A stretch of 64,000 bases of DNA. It comes from Acidobacteriaceae bacterium. Its GTDB lineage: Bacteria; Acidobacteriota; Terriglobia; Terriglobales; Acidobacteriaceae. Below, piece after piece: positions 17,928-26,479 of this stretch (position 1 is the first letter of the stretch; every line of letters begins with the position of its first letter). The position numbers were made by a program, and so were the translations under genes. Location: positions 1-64,000 of the forward strand of contig DASZBM010000006.1 of assembly GCA_035944135.1 (NCBI GenBank). The letters are read 5' to 3'. The notes beneath the pieces were generated by a model that did no database searches, was not told the origin of the DNA, and saw only the letters and a program-made list of their open reading frames with translations.

Positions 17928-19034
17928 TTACACATCATCGCGATATTGCTCCGCATCTGCACGTTTGAACTCCAGCCCAATTCCCGGCCTGGACAAGTCG
18001 GGATACATCACACCCTCTTTAGCCGGTCGAAATCCATCGAACAGCATGCTCTCGATACGAACGTGATCGTGGAAGTACTCGACATGCCGCAGCGGACGCG
18101 CTGCACATGCGAGGTGGAGATGCACCGACGGGCCGCAGTGCGCAGAGAGCGGCAGAGGATGCGCATCGGCGATTGCCGCTGCGTCCATGAAGCCGGTGAC
18201 GCCGCCGCAACGCGTCGCGTCTGCCTGGATCACATCCACCGCTTCGGCTTCGATCATGTTGCGCAGATACATCGCGGTCCATCCATACTCACCGGCCGCA
18301 ATGTCCATCCCCTCAGGCGCGCGATCACGCATCAGCTTCAGCCCGGCGAGATCGTCTGAGCTCACGGGCTCTTCAAACCACGTCACGTTGTAGTCGCGAA
18401 CGAATCGCTCGGCGAACTCAAGCGCCTGCTTGCGCGAGTATGCACCGTTGGCGTCCACAAAAAGCTCTGCGTCTTTGCCGATGGCCTCGCGCGCCACCTT
18501 CACGCGCCGCAGATCGTCTTCCGGATGCGTACCAATCTTCATCTTCACGCGCGGAATTCCATCGCGAACCCAACCGCCGAGTTGAGCTCGAAGCTGCTCA
18601 TCCGAATAAGTTGTGAATCCACCCGACCCATACACCGGCGCACCTGGGCGCATCTGCCCGAGCACCGCGCACAGCGGCGCGCCGACCAGCTTCGCCTTGA
18701 GGTCCCACAGCGCGATGTCGATCGCCGACAGTGCGGTCGCGGCAATCCCATCGCGGCCATAGTTGCGCTGGGCCTTGCGCATCGACGAAAAGAGTGCGTT
18801 CGTGTCGAACGGGGAGCGGCCGTAAACATGCTCCTTCATCAGCTCACGAGCGAGTGGTGCAGCCGTCTTATGCGAGTACGTGTACCCAACACCGGTACTC
18901 TGCTCGCACCGGATCTCCACCACGATCAACGTGGTCTTGTTCCACGCAAACGTTCCGTCCGCCTCCGGCGCATCCGTCGGAATCGTGTACGCAACCGCAC
19001 TGGTTTCCGCGATCTTCGGCTCAGAAGAGGTCAT
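17928..19034 (-). CDS. Mandelate racemase/muconate lactonizing enzyme family protein (enolase superfamily)
   Basis: A 368-residue metal-dependent acid-sugar dehydratase or racemase candidate. Catalytic K164-M-K166 is in RVKMKIG, metal ligands lie in DANGAY, FEEPVS and AGEYGW, and a possible acid/base His is in SAHCGPSVH. The KxK motif with a late His is typical of the mandelate-racemase-like subgroups acting on sugar acids. The product is usually a 2-keto-3-deoxy acid, but the exact substrate cannot be read from sequence. The ATG at 19034 is chosen over the upstream frame because of GAGAG in front and alignment to family starts. It lies in the same operon as the GMC oxidoreductase. Confidence 0.88.
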   Translation of the reverse strand: MTSSEPKIAETSAVAYTIPTDAPEADGTFAWNKTTLIVVEIRCEQSTGVGYTYSHKTAAPLARELMKEHVYGRSPFDTNALFSSMRKAQRNYGRDGIAATALSAIDIALWDLKAKLVGAPLCAVLGQMRPGAPVYGSGGFTTYSDEQLRAQLGGWVRDGIPRVKMKIGTHPEDDLRRVKVAREAIGKDAELFVDANGAYSRKQALEFAERFVRDYNVTWFEEPVSSDDLAGLKLMRDRAPEGMDIAAGEYGWTAMYLRNMIEAEAVDVIQADATRCGGVTGFMDAAAIADAHPLPLSAHCGPSVHLHLACAARPLRHVEYFHDHVRIESMLFDGFRPAKEGVMYPDLSRPGIGLEFKRADAEQYRDDV

Positions 19035-19088
19035 CGTTCTCTCGGTAGGTTGGCAAAGTGCGTTGGCCCGTGATGACATTCCGCGGCT

Positions 19089-20837
19089 TCACACAACCTG
19101 GCGCACCGTGTCGCTCGCCGCTGTCAGAGCAATCCGCATCCGATGCGGCTCACCCTTAATCAGCGCTTCCGAGAACTTCACTGCCTGCTGCGGTGTGATT
19201 TTCGCGGGCAGCATCGCTGTGTACTGATCCACGACCGCCTCAATAATCACGGGTCCGGGCATCGCAAGTGCCTTTTCAAACTGAGAACCCGCCATCTTGG
19301 GATCGTCGATCTTCACGCCCTGTGCCCCAACCGCCTTCGCCAGCGCAACAAAATCAATCGGGAACAGCTCGCACTGATACTCCGGATTGCCTTCGAAGAC
19401 CATCTGCTCCCACTTGATCTGTCCCAGCGTATTGTTCTTGATGATCACGAACTTGATCGGCAGTTTGTACGCGACCGCCGTAATGATCTCCCCCATCAGC
19501 ATCGTGAACCCGCCATCGCCAACCACCGCGATTACCTGCCTGTCGGGAAATGCAATCTGCGCCGCAATGGCGTACGGCATCCCGCACGCCATCGTTGCAA
19601 GATTCCCGGAGCAGGAGTGCATCTGCCCCTTCTTCGCCTGCATGTAACGCGCCCAGACAGTGGTGTTGGTGCCGGAATCCGACACGATAATCGCGTTTTC
19701 CTTGGTGTACTTCGAAAGCTCCCACCCCACCACCTGCGGCTTCATGGGTGTCGCCGTGCTCGTGCCTTCCTTCTCTATCACTTCGCGCCAGGCTTTCATG
19801 CCCTTCTGCGCGCCTTCCAGGAATCGCCGGTAACTATTGCGTTTTAGCAGCGGCAGCAGCATGTTCAAAGTCTTCTTCGAGTCACCCACCAATCCAACCT
19901 CGACCGGGCAACGCAAACCGATCCGCTGCGCATTCGAATCGATCTGAATACACCGGCAATCGCCGGGTTTAGGCAGGTACTCAATGTACGGGTACGAGGT
20001 GCCGACCATAATTAACGTGTCGCATTCCTCCAACACCTCTTCAGAAGGCTTGGTGCCCAGCAACCCGATTCCGCCCGTCGTATACGGCGAATCGTCCGGC
20101 ACACATCCCTTGCCCAGCAGCGGCTTCACGATCGGCGCTCCCAGCAACTCGGCAAGTTGAATCAGTTCATCGCCGGCATGCAGCGCTCCCTGGCCTGCAA
20201 GAATTGCAATGCGCTTGCCATCTTTGATCACCGCAGCCGCAGCCTTCAGATCCTCCGGCGTAGGCACGTTGCCGCTGATCGCATAGCTGCTCGACGAATG
20301 GTGCGGCCGGTTTCTCTGCGACCTGTCGTGCTTCCCCACCTCCATCATCTGCACGTCGATCGGGATTGTGATGTGCGCAACCTGCCGCTTATCGATCGCC
20401 GAACGTATCGCCAGGTCGACCGTTGGCTCCATGTGCGGGGCGCTCATCACGCGATTGTTGTAACAGGCAACATCCATAAACAGCTTGTCCAGCTCGACAT
20501 CCTGCTGCTGGAAGGTGCCCGTCACGTCATTGAACTGCATGCCTGTAATCGCGAGCACAGGTTGCTGATCCAGCTTCGCGTCATACAAGCCGTTCAGCAG
20601 ATGAATGCCGCCCGGGCCTGAGGTCGCCAGGCACACGCCCAGCCGCCCCGTGAACTTCGCATACGCGCACGCCATGAACGCGGCCGATTCTTCATGGCGC
20701 ACGTGGATGAACCGGATCTTCTTCTGCTGCTTGCGCAGGGCCTCCATCACTCCGTTGATCCCGTCTCCGGGAAGGCCAAAGATCGTGTCCACGCCCCACT
20801 CAATCAGCTTCTCAACCAACACATCGGCCGCAGTCAT
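19089..20837 (-). CDS. Thiamine-diphosphate-dependent enzyme (pyruvate oxidase/acetolactate-synthase-like)
   Basis: A 582-residue protein with three domains. The N-terminal TPP PYR domain has the catalytic Glu in HVRHEESAAFMA. The middle domain includes AILAGQGALHAGDEL, and the C-terminal PP domain has GDGGFTMLMGEI...KNNTLGQIKWEQM (Mg-TPP motif). It most resembles the PoxB/pyruvate-oxidase-like branch, but the C-terminal lipid-binding tail of PoxB is not evident, so specificity is open. AAGGAG precedes the ATG at 20837. It heads the five-gene operon, and the next gene starts 54 bases after its stop. Confidence 0.88.
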   Translation of the reverse strand: MTAADVLVEKLIEWGVDTIFGLPGDGINGVMEALRKQQKKIRFIHVRHEESAAFMACAYAKFTGRLGVCLATSGPGGIHLLNGLYDAKLDQQPVLAITGMQFNDVTGTFQQQDVELDKLFMDVACYNNRVMSAPHMEPTVDLAIRSAIDKRQVAHITIPIDVQMMEVGKHDRSQRNRPHHSSSSYAISGNVPTPEDLKAAAAVIKDGKRIAILAGQGALHAGDELIQLAELLGAPIVKPLLGKGCVPDDSPYTTGGIGLLGTKPSEEVLEECDTLIMVGTSYPYIEYLPKPGDCRCIQIDSNAQRIGLRCPVEVGLVGDSKKTLNMLLPLLKRNSYRRFLEGAQKGMKAWREVIEKEGTSTATPMKPQVVGWELSKYTKENAIIVSDSGTNTTVWARYMQAKKGQMHSCSGNLATMACGMPYAIAAQIAFPDRQVIAVVGDGGFTMLMGEIITAVAYKLPIKFVIIKNNTLGQIKWEQMVFEGNPEYQCELFPIDFVALAKAVGAQGVKIDDPKMAGSQFEKALAMPGPVIIEAVVDQYTAMLPAKITPQQAVKFSEALIKGEPHRMRIALTAASDTVRQVV

Positions 20838-20981
20838 TGTGCTCCTTCCGCAGGAATCGCAAGCAATCCCTTAAGCCGATAGACGCCCTGCGTGTAAAGC
20901 GGGGTTTGCTGCGGAGCACGATGAATCGTGCCGACAATCGCACGACCTCACGAATTTTGTCGGCGCTTTCACGCCATGAAT

Positions 20982-21893
20982 TCAGTCCACCTTCTCTTCG
21001 CCGCGTCCCAGCCGGTCGCGGTGTTCTCGCACGAGCCGCAGAAATTCCAGCAGCGCCGGCCCCTCGCGGCGCGGATCCCACACCGCTGACAACCCCGCCG
21101 ACAACGCGCCCGCAAACGGCCGAAAAACCAGCCCGCGAATTCGCAACGTCCGCACGCCTGACGGAACCAGCGCGATGCCTTCGCCGGCCTCCACCAGCGT
21201 CAGAACGCCGGACCATGTTCCTGAGGTGTTCACAATCTGCGGAGAGAATCCCTCGGCCGCGCAAACCGCCACGACATTGTCAAAGAACTCGATGTTGGAT
21301 TGCCGTTCCACGCAAACCAATCGTTCCTCTGCCAGATCGCGAACCTCCACTGTCCGATCAGCAAGCCGGTGATCCGGCCGCATCACCACTACTGCGGGAT
21401 CGCGGAACAGCAGCTCCGACCGAAAGATCCTGTCGAGCGGTGGCTGCAGCGGTCGCGTGAGTGCGACATCGATCCTGCCGGCCTCGAGCGCGCCAACCTG
21501 CTGCGTCGCATGCATATCCACCAGCGAGAGCCGTATCCCCGGACGGAGCTTGCGGAATTCCCGGATGATGCGCGGGAAGAACCCGGCAGTTCCCCATAGA
21601 AAGAACCCGATCGACAGCGTCCCGACCTCTCCGTGCGCCGCCCTCTGGGTTACATCAATGGCTCGCTGAGCTGCCTCCAGTGTCCGCCTCGCCTCAACGA
21701 GAAAAACCTGTCCCTGCGGCGTAAGCTTAATCTTGCGGCCAGACCGATCCAGCAGAGCGCAACCCAGCTCATGCTCCAGATCGCGAACCTGCTCGCTGAT
21801 AGCTGACTGCGAAACGTACAGCCGTCGGGCCGCCGCCGTCACGCTGCCAAGCTCTGCAACTGCTTGAAAATACCGGAGATGTCGAAGCTCCAT
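20982..21893 (-). CDS. LysR-family transcriptional regulator
   Basis: A 303-residue regulator: winged helix-turn-helix at 1-60 (MELRHLRYFQAVAELGSVTAAARRLYVSQSAISEQVRDLE, given here in outline by its first and last residues M1 and E40) and a periplasmic-binding-like effector domain from about 90. The gene is divergent from the RND efflux operon (112 bases between starts), the common arrangement for a LysR regulator and its target. A T-N11-A dyad lies 11 bases upstream of its own start and overlaps the AGGA ribosome site, which suggests autoregulation. The TPP-enzyme operon downstream on the same strand is an alternative target. Confidence 0.93.
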   Translation of the reverse strand: MELRHLRYFQAVAELGSVTAAARRLYVSQSAISEQVRDLEHELGCALLDRSGRKIKLTPQGQVFLVEARRTLEAAQRAIDVTQRAAHGEVGTLSIGFFLWGTAGFFPRIIREFRKLRPGIRLSLVDMHATQQVGALEAGRIDVALTRPLQPPLDRIFRSELLFRDPAVVVMRPDHRLADRTVEVRDLAEERLVCVERQSNIEFFDNVVAVCAAEGFSPQIVNTSGTWSGVLTLVEAGEGIALVPSGVRTLRIRGLVFRPFAGALSAGLSAVWDPRREGPALLEFLRLVREHRDRLGRGEEKVD

Positions 21894-21904
21894 AAAATCA
21901 TCCT

Positions 21905-21919
21905 ATCGGTTTTTCCGAT
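21905..21919. promoter_or_regulatory. LysR-type T-N11-A operator
   Basis: Perfect dyad ATCGG-TTTTT-CCGAT, which contains T-N11-A, the core of LysR-type binding sites. It lies in the intergenic region between the LysR gene and the RND permease gene. Confidence 0.6.
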
Positions 21920-22005
21920 GACAAACCCCGGAAAGAACTGCGTATCCCCGGCGTAATCTGTGATGTGCTTTTAACTGGGGCGGCTTTGTCCCACGGGAGC
22001 AATAA

Positions 22006-25000
22006 ATGTCGATCGTGCGTCTGGCTCTGGACAGACCCTATACCTTCATCGTGCTGGCAATTCTGATTCTGATTGCCGCGCCGGTGGTCATTCTGCGCAC
22101 GCCGACGGACATCTTTCCCGAGATCAATATCCCAGTCGTTTCAGTCGCATGGCAGTACACCGGCCTCAGTCCCGAAGAGCTCGAGGGCCGGCTCACCACG
22201 CCATATGAGAAGGCCCTCACGAATCTTGTCGACAACGTTCAGCATATCGAGTCCACAACCCTGAACGGACAGGCCATCATCAAGATTTACCTGCAGCCGG
22301 GCGCGTCACTCGACACCGCCAACGCCCAGGTCTCCGCCGCCTCTCAGTACATGCTGCGCCAGTTGCCGCCCGGCATTCTTCCCCCGCAGATCATCAACTT
22401 CTCCGCTTCCAGTGTCCCCATCCTGCAGCTCGGAATCTCTGGTAAAGGACTCTCGGAACAGCAGCTAAACGATTACGCAACGAACTTCATCCGCCCGCAG
22501 CTCGTCACCGTGCCGGGAGCTGTTCTTCCCAACGCCTACGGCGGCAAGCAGCGCTCCATCATGGTCTATCTCGAGCCCAAGGCGTTGCAGGCCAAGGGGC
22601 TCGCACCCAGTGACGTGCTCAACGCCCTCGCCCAGCAGAACGTGGTCGAGCCCGGCGGTACGGCCAAGATCGGCTCGGCCGAGTACGACGTCCGCCTCAA
22701 CAGCAGCGCCGAGACCATCAAGGAGCTCGGCGATATGCCGATTCGCCAGGTCAATGGCGCCATGGTCTACGTGCGCGACGTAGCCTCCGTCGCCGACGGA
22801 TCGATCCCGCAGACCAACATCGTGCGCCAGGACGGCCATCGTGGCGTGCTGATCACTGTCTTGAAGTCCGGCACCGCCTCTACTCTCAGCGTCGTGCAGG
22901 GAGTGCTCGGCTTGTTACCGCGAGTGAAGTCCACGCTTCCTTCCAATCTGACGATCACGCCCCTCGCCAACCAGGCCACCTTTGTCCGTGGATCGATCAG
23001 CGGCGTGGTTCGCGAAGGCATTATTGCCGCGGCGCTCACCGGCCTGATGATTTTGCTGTTCCTCGGATCGTGGCGTTCGACCATCATCATCGCCGTCTCC
23101 ATCCCGTTGTCGGTGCTGACGTCCATCATCATCCTCAGCCTCCTCGGCGAAACCATCAACATCATGACGCTGGGCGGTCTCTCTCTTGCCGTCGGCATCC
23201 TGGTCGATAACGCTACCGTTACGATCGAAAACGTCGAGCGCTACCTTGAGGAAGGCCACGACCTGCGCAGTGCGATCCTCGAGGGCTGCGCCCAGATCAC
23301 AATCCCGATTTTGGTCGCCACTCTCTGTATCTGCATCGTGTTCGTGCCGATGTTCTTCCTGGCGGGCGTCTCGCGTTATCTGTTCGTCCCTTTCGCCGAG
23401 GCGGCCTGCTTCGCTGTCCTGGCGTCGTTTGTGCTGTCGCAGACACTCGTGCCAACCATGGCGATGTACCTGCTGAAGGCCCACGACGAGCATGCAGTGC
23501 CGTCAACCAATATCCTGGCTCGGTTCCAGCGAGGCTTCGAGCGCGGATTCGAGCGGGTGCGCGGCAGCTACAGCGTTCTGCTGGAGCGCGTCGTTGCTAG
23601 CCGCAAACTATTCATCCCTGTATTTCTCGGCTGCATCGCGCTCACGCTCCTGCTGATTCCATTCCTCGGCCAGAACTTCTTCCCTTCCTCTGACAATGGC
23701 TCGTTCATCCTGCACATCCGCGCCAAGACTGGCACACGTATCGAAGAAACTGCGCGGCTCTGCGATGAGATCGAAAACCAGATCCGCGCCACAATTCCGC
23801 CCGATCAGATGAACAACATCCTCGACAACATTGGCCTCCCCTACTCGGTCATGAACACGCAGCACGCTACCAGCGGACTCTTTGGCGCCGGCGATGCCGA
23901 TATCCTGGTTTCGCTCAATGAGAAGCACTCGCCTACGGCCGACTTCGTCCGCACCCTGCGCCAGAAGCTTCCCCACGAGTTCCCCGGCACCACGTTCTAC
24001 TTCCTGCCCTCCGATATCGTCACGCAAATCCTGAACTTCGGTCTGCCCGCGCCGCTGGACATTCAGATCGACGGGACCGACAACGCCGGCAACCGTCAGG
24101 TTGCCAATCACATTCTGCAGCAGCTTCGGCAGGTTCCCGGCGTGGTGGACGCCCGCCTCCAGCAGCCTGACGATTATCCGGTCATCAATCTCACCGTGGA
24201 CCGCACCAAGGCCCAGAACGGCGGCTACACCGAAAAGGATGTGGGCTCTTCGGTGCTCAATATGTTGTCCGGCTCCTCGCAACTAAGCCCGATGTTCTTC
24301 CTGAACAAGCGCAACGGCGTGGTCTACCCGATCATTGCGGAAAGCCCGCAGTATCGGATTCAATCGCTGCAGGATCTCGAGAACATCCCCATGACCTCGC
24401 CCGGCGCCAAGGAACCCGAGATCCTGGCCGATGTCGCCGGCGTCTCCCGCTCCTCCGAAGTTCCCATCATCTCCCATTACGGCATTCGTCGCACCCTCGA
24501 CATCTACGCCGGCGTGCAGGACCGCGACCTCGGCGCTGTCGCCAGTGATGTGCAGCGCATCATCGATCAGAACAGGCCTTCCCTCTCGCGCGGCAACTTC
24601 ATCACCATGCGCGGACAGGTGGAGACCATGCGCAGCTCCTATACCGGCCTGCTGTTCGGCCTGGTCTTCTCCATCGTTCTCGTGTACCTGCTCATCGTCG
24701 TGAACTTCCAATCCTGGCTGGATCCGTTCATCATCATTACGGCGCTACCGGCCGCCATCGCCGGCATCATCCTGCTGCTCTTCCTCTCGCACACCACATT
24801 ATCGGTGCCGGCGCTGATGGGAGCGATTATGTGTATGGGCGTAGCCACGGCGAACTCGATTCTTGTGGTCGCCTTTGCCAAGGACCGCCTGCAAGAGACT
24901 GGCGACGCAATCCGTTCCGCGATCGAAGCCGGAGCCACGCGCTTCCGCCCCGTACTCATGACCGCGCTCGCCATGATCATCGGTATGATTCCGATGGCGC

Positions 25001-25185
25001 TTGGGCTCGGCGAAGGCGGAGAGCAAAATGCTCCCCTTGGCCGCGCGGTCATCGGCGGCCTGTGCCTCGCAACTGTGGCCACGCTGATTTTTGTTCCTTC
25101 CGTGTTCGCGCTGCTTCACGGCCGCGGCCACGGCAATCAATCCACATCCGAGCCGGCTGAGGCCGACGCGCACATGCTCGCCTGA
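22006..25185 (+). CDS. RND efflux transporter, inner-membrane permease
   Basis: A 1059-residue AcrB-type pump with two repeats of six membrane segments and large periplasmic loops. It begins DRPYTFIVLAILILIAAPVVIL, with PTDIFPEINIPVV after the first helix as in this family. The TM4 relay reads D401-N402 (AVGILVDNATV) where AcrB has Asp-Asp, and the TM10 Lys940 position reads Ala (VATANSIL, residues 946-953). The proton path therefore differs from AcrB, as in some less studied RND branches. GGGAG precedes the ATG. It is first in a three-gene operon with an adaptor and an outer-membrane factor. The substrate is unknown. Confidence 0.95.
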   Translation: MSIVRLALDRPYTFIVLAILILIAAPVVILRTPTDIFPEINIPVVSVAWQYTGLSPEELEGRLTTPYEKALTNLVDNVQHIESTTLNGQAIIKIYLQPGASLDTANAQVSAASQYMLRQLPPGILPPQIINFSASSVPILQLGISGKGLSEQQLNDYATNFIRPQLVTVPGAVLPNAYGGKQRSIMVYLEPKALQAKGLAPSDVLNALAQQNVVEPGGTAKIGSAEYDVRLNSSAETIKELGDMPIRQVNGAMVYVRDVASVADGSIPQTNIVRQDGHRGVLITVLKSGTASTLSVVQGVLGLLPRVKSTLPSNLTITPLANQATFVRGSISGVVREGIIAAALTGLMILLFLGSWRSTIIIAVSIPLSVLTSIIILSLLGETINIMTLGGLSLAVGILVDNATVTIENVERYLEEGHDLRSAILEGCAQITIPILVATLCICIVFVPMFFLAGVSRYLFVPFAEAACFAVLASFVLSQTLVPTMAMYLLKAHDEHAVPSTNILARFQRGFERGFERVRGSYSVLLERVVASRKLFIPVFLGCIALTLLLIPFLGQNFFPSSDNGSFILHIRAKTGTRIEETARLCDEIENQIRATIPPDQMNNILDNIGLPYSVMNTQHATSGLFGAGDADILVSLNEKHSPTADFVRTLRQKLPHEFPGTTFYFLPSDIVTQILNFGLPAPLDIQIDGTDNAGNRQVANHILQQLRQVPGVVDARLQQPDDYPVINLTVDRTKAQNGGYTEKDVGSSVLNMLSGSSQLSPMFFLNKRNGVVYPIIAESPQYRIQSLQDLENIPMTSPGAKEPEILADVAGVSRSSEVPIISHYGIRRTLDIYAGVQDRDLGAVASDVQRIIDQNRPSLSRGNFITMRGQVETMRSSYTGLLFGLVFSIVLVYLLIVVNFQSWLDPFIIITALPAAIAGIILLLFLSHTTLSVPALMGAIMCMGVATANSILVVAFAKDRLQETGDAIRSAIEAGATRFRPVLMTALAMIIGMIPMALGLGEGGEQNAPLGRAVIGGLCLATVATLIFVPSVFALLHGRGHGNQSTSEPAEADAHMLA

Positions 25186-25216
25186 TAGCCTGAGCCACCC
25201 GGAGAATCAGATACAA

Positions 25217-26479
25217 ATGCCGATCGACATCAATACGGAAATGACCTCACCCGCTGTCAACGCTCACGGCGCTCCGTTGCCGCACACTTCGCCGCATCCC
25301 GACCCCGCTCACGCCCTTCCCCGTCCTCGCAGCTCCCGCCTCGGCTGGGTCGTGCTCGTCATCATCGCCGTCATTGTGGTCGCGGGCATCGTCTGGGGCA
25401 TCCTGCTGCGTTCAGCCGATGAGCACCATCTCGCGCAAACCACTGACGCCAATGCTGCCCTTACCGTCAAGGTCATGCATCCCTCTGTCACGGGTTCAGA
25501 GGCTGAAATCGCGCTCCCCGGTAACACCCAGGCATTCGACGACACGCCTATTTACTCCCGCACCAGCGGCTACCTGAAGCAGTTCTTCGTCGACATCGGC
25601 CAGCACGTCAAGCAGGGCCAGCTCATGGCCATCATCGAAACCCCCGAGGTCGATCAGCAACTCCAGGTCGCCCAGGCCGATCTCAAAAGCTCGCAGGCGG
25701 ATCTCTCGCTCGCGGAGGTGACCGCGAAGCGTTATCAGAATCTGCTCACGTCCGACTCCGTCTCTAAGCAGGAGACCGACGTCGCTGTCAGCGGCGCCGC
25801 AGCCAAGCGCGCGTCGGTGGAAGCCGCCGAGGCCAACGTTCGACGCCTGCAGCAGCTGCAGTCGTTCGAGCGAATCTACGCGCCGTTCTCCGGCGTCGTC
25901 ACTGCGCGCAACACCGACATCGGCGACCTCATCAACGCCGGCACCGGCGACGCCGCACCCGACGCACACAAAGATCTCTTCCGCATCGCAGCCACCGGCA
26001 AGCTGCGTGTCTTCGTCGCCGTCCCTGAGGTCTACGCTCCCGACATCCATGACGGCGACACCGCCGCGCTCACGCTCGACGAGTACCCGGGCCAGCAGTT
26101 TTTCGGCCGCGTCGCCCGTAACTCTAACGCCATCGACATGGCGTCCCGCACACTCAACGTTGAGGTCGACGTCGACAATCCGCAGAACAAGCTGCTCCCC
26201 GGTGCTTATGTCTTCGTCCACTTCAAGCTGCCACAGCAGCAGGCCAAGCTCTCCGTGCCCGCAAACGCTCTGCTCTTCCGTTCGGAAGGTCTTCGCGTTG
26301 CCGTCGTTCGTGACGGCCATGTGCACCTCCAGCCCATCACTATCGCGAAAGACAACGGAGCTACGCTCGAGGTCGCGTCCGGCGTCAAGCCCGAGGATCA
26401 GGTCATTCTTGATCCGCCCGACTCGCTCGCTGAAGGCCAGCCGGTCCGCGTCAATCCCAACGGAGTTGCCGTACGATGA
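25217..26479 (+). CDS. RND efflux periplasmic adaptor (membrane-fusion protein)
   Basis: A 420-residue adaptor of the HlyD/AcrA type. A Pro-rich N-terminal tail of about 45 residues is followed by one membrane anchor (LGWVVLVIIAVIVVAGIVWGI). Then come a barrel-sandwich/lipoyl half (RTSGYLKQFFVDIGQHVKQGQLMA), a coiled-coil hairpin (about 150-215), the second lipoyl half (IYAPFSGVVTARNTDIGDLI) and a beta-barrel domain. It is anchored by a helix rather than a lipid. The ATG at 25217 is preferred to the longer frame, which overlaps the permease gene. The stop overlaps the next gene by four bases (ATGA). Confidence 0.94.
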   Translation: MPIDINTEMTSPAVNAHGAPLPHTSPHPDPAHALPRPRSSRLGWVVLVIIAVIVVAGIVWGILLRSADEHHLAQTTDANAALTVKVMHPSVTGSEAEIALPGNTQAFDDTPIYSRTSGYLKQFFVDIGQHVKQGQLMAIIETPEVDQQLQVAQADLKSSQADLSLAEVTAKRYQNLLTSDSVSKQETDVAVSGAAAKRASVEAAEANVRRLQQLQSFERIYAPFSGVVTARNTDIGDLINAGTGDAAPDAHKDLFRIAATGKLRVFVAVPEVYAPDIHDGDTAALTLDEYPGQQFFGRVARNSNAIDMASRTLNVEVDVDNPQNKLLPGAYVFVHFKLPQQQAKLSVPANALLFRSEGLRVAVVRDGHVHLQPITIAKDNGATLEVASGVKPEDQVILDPPDSLAEGQPVRVNPNGVAVR

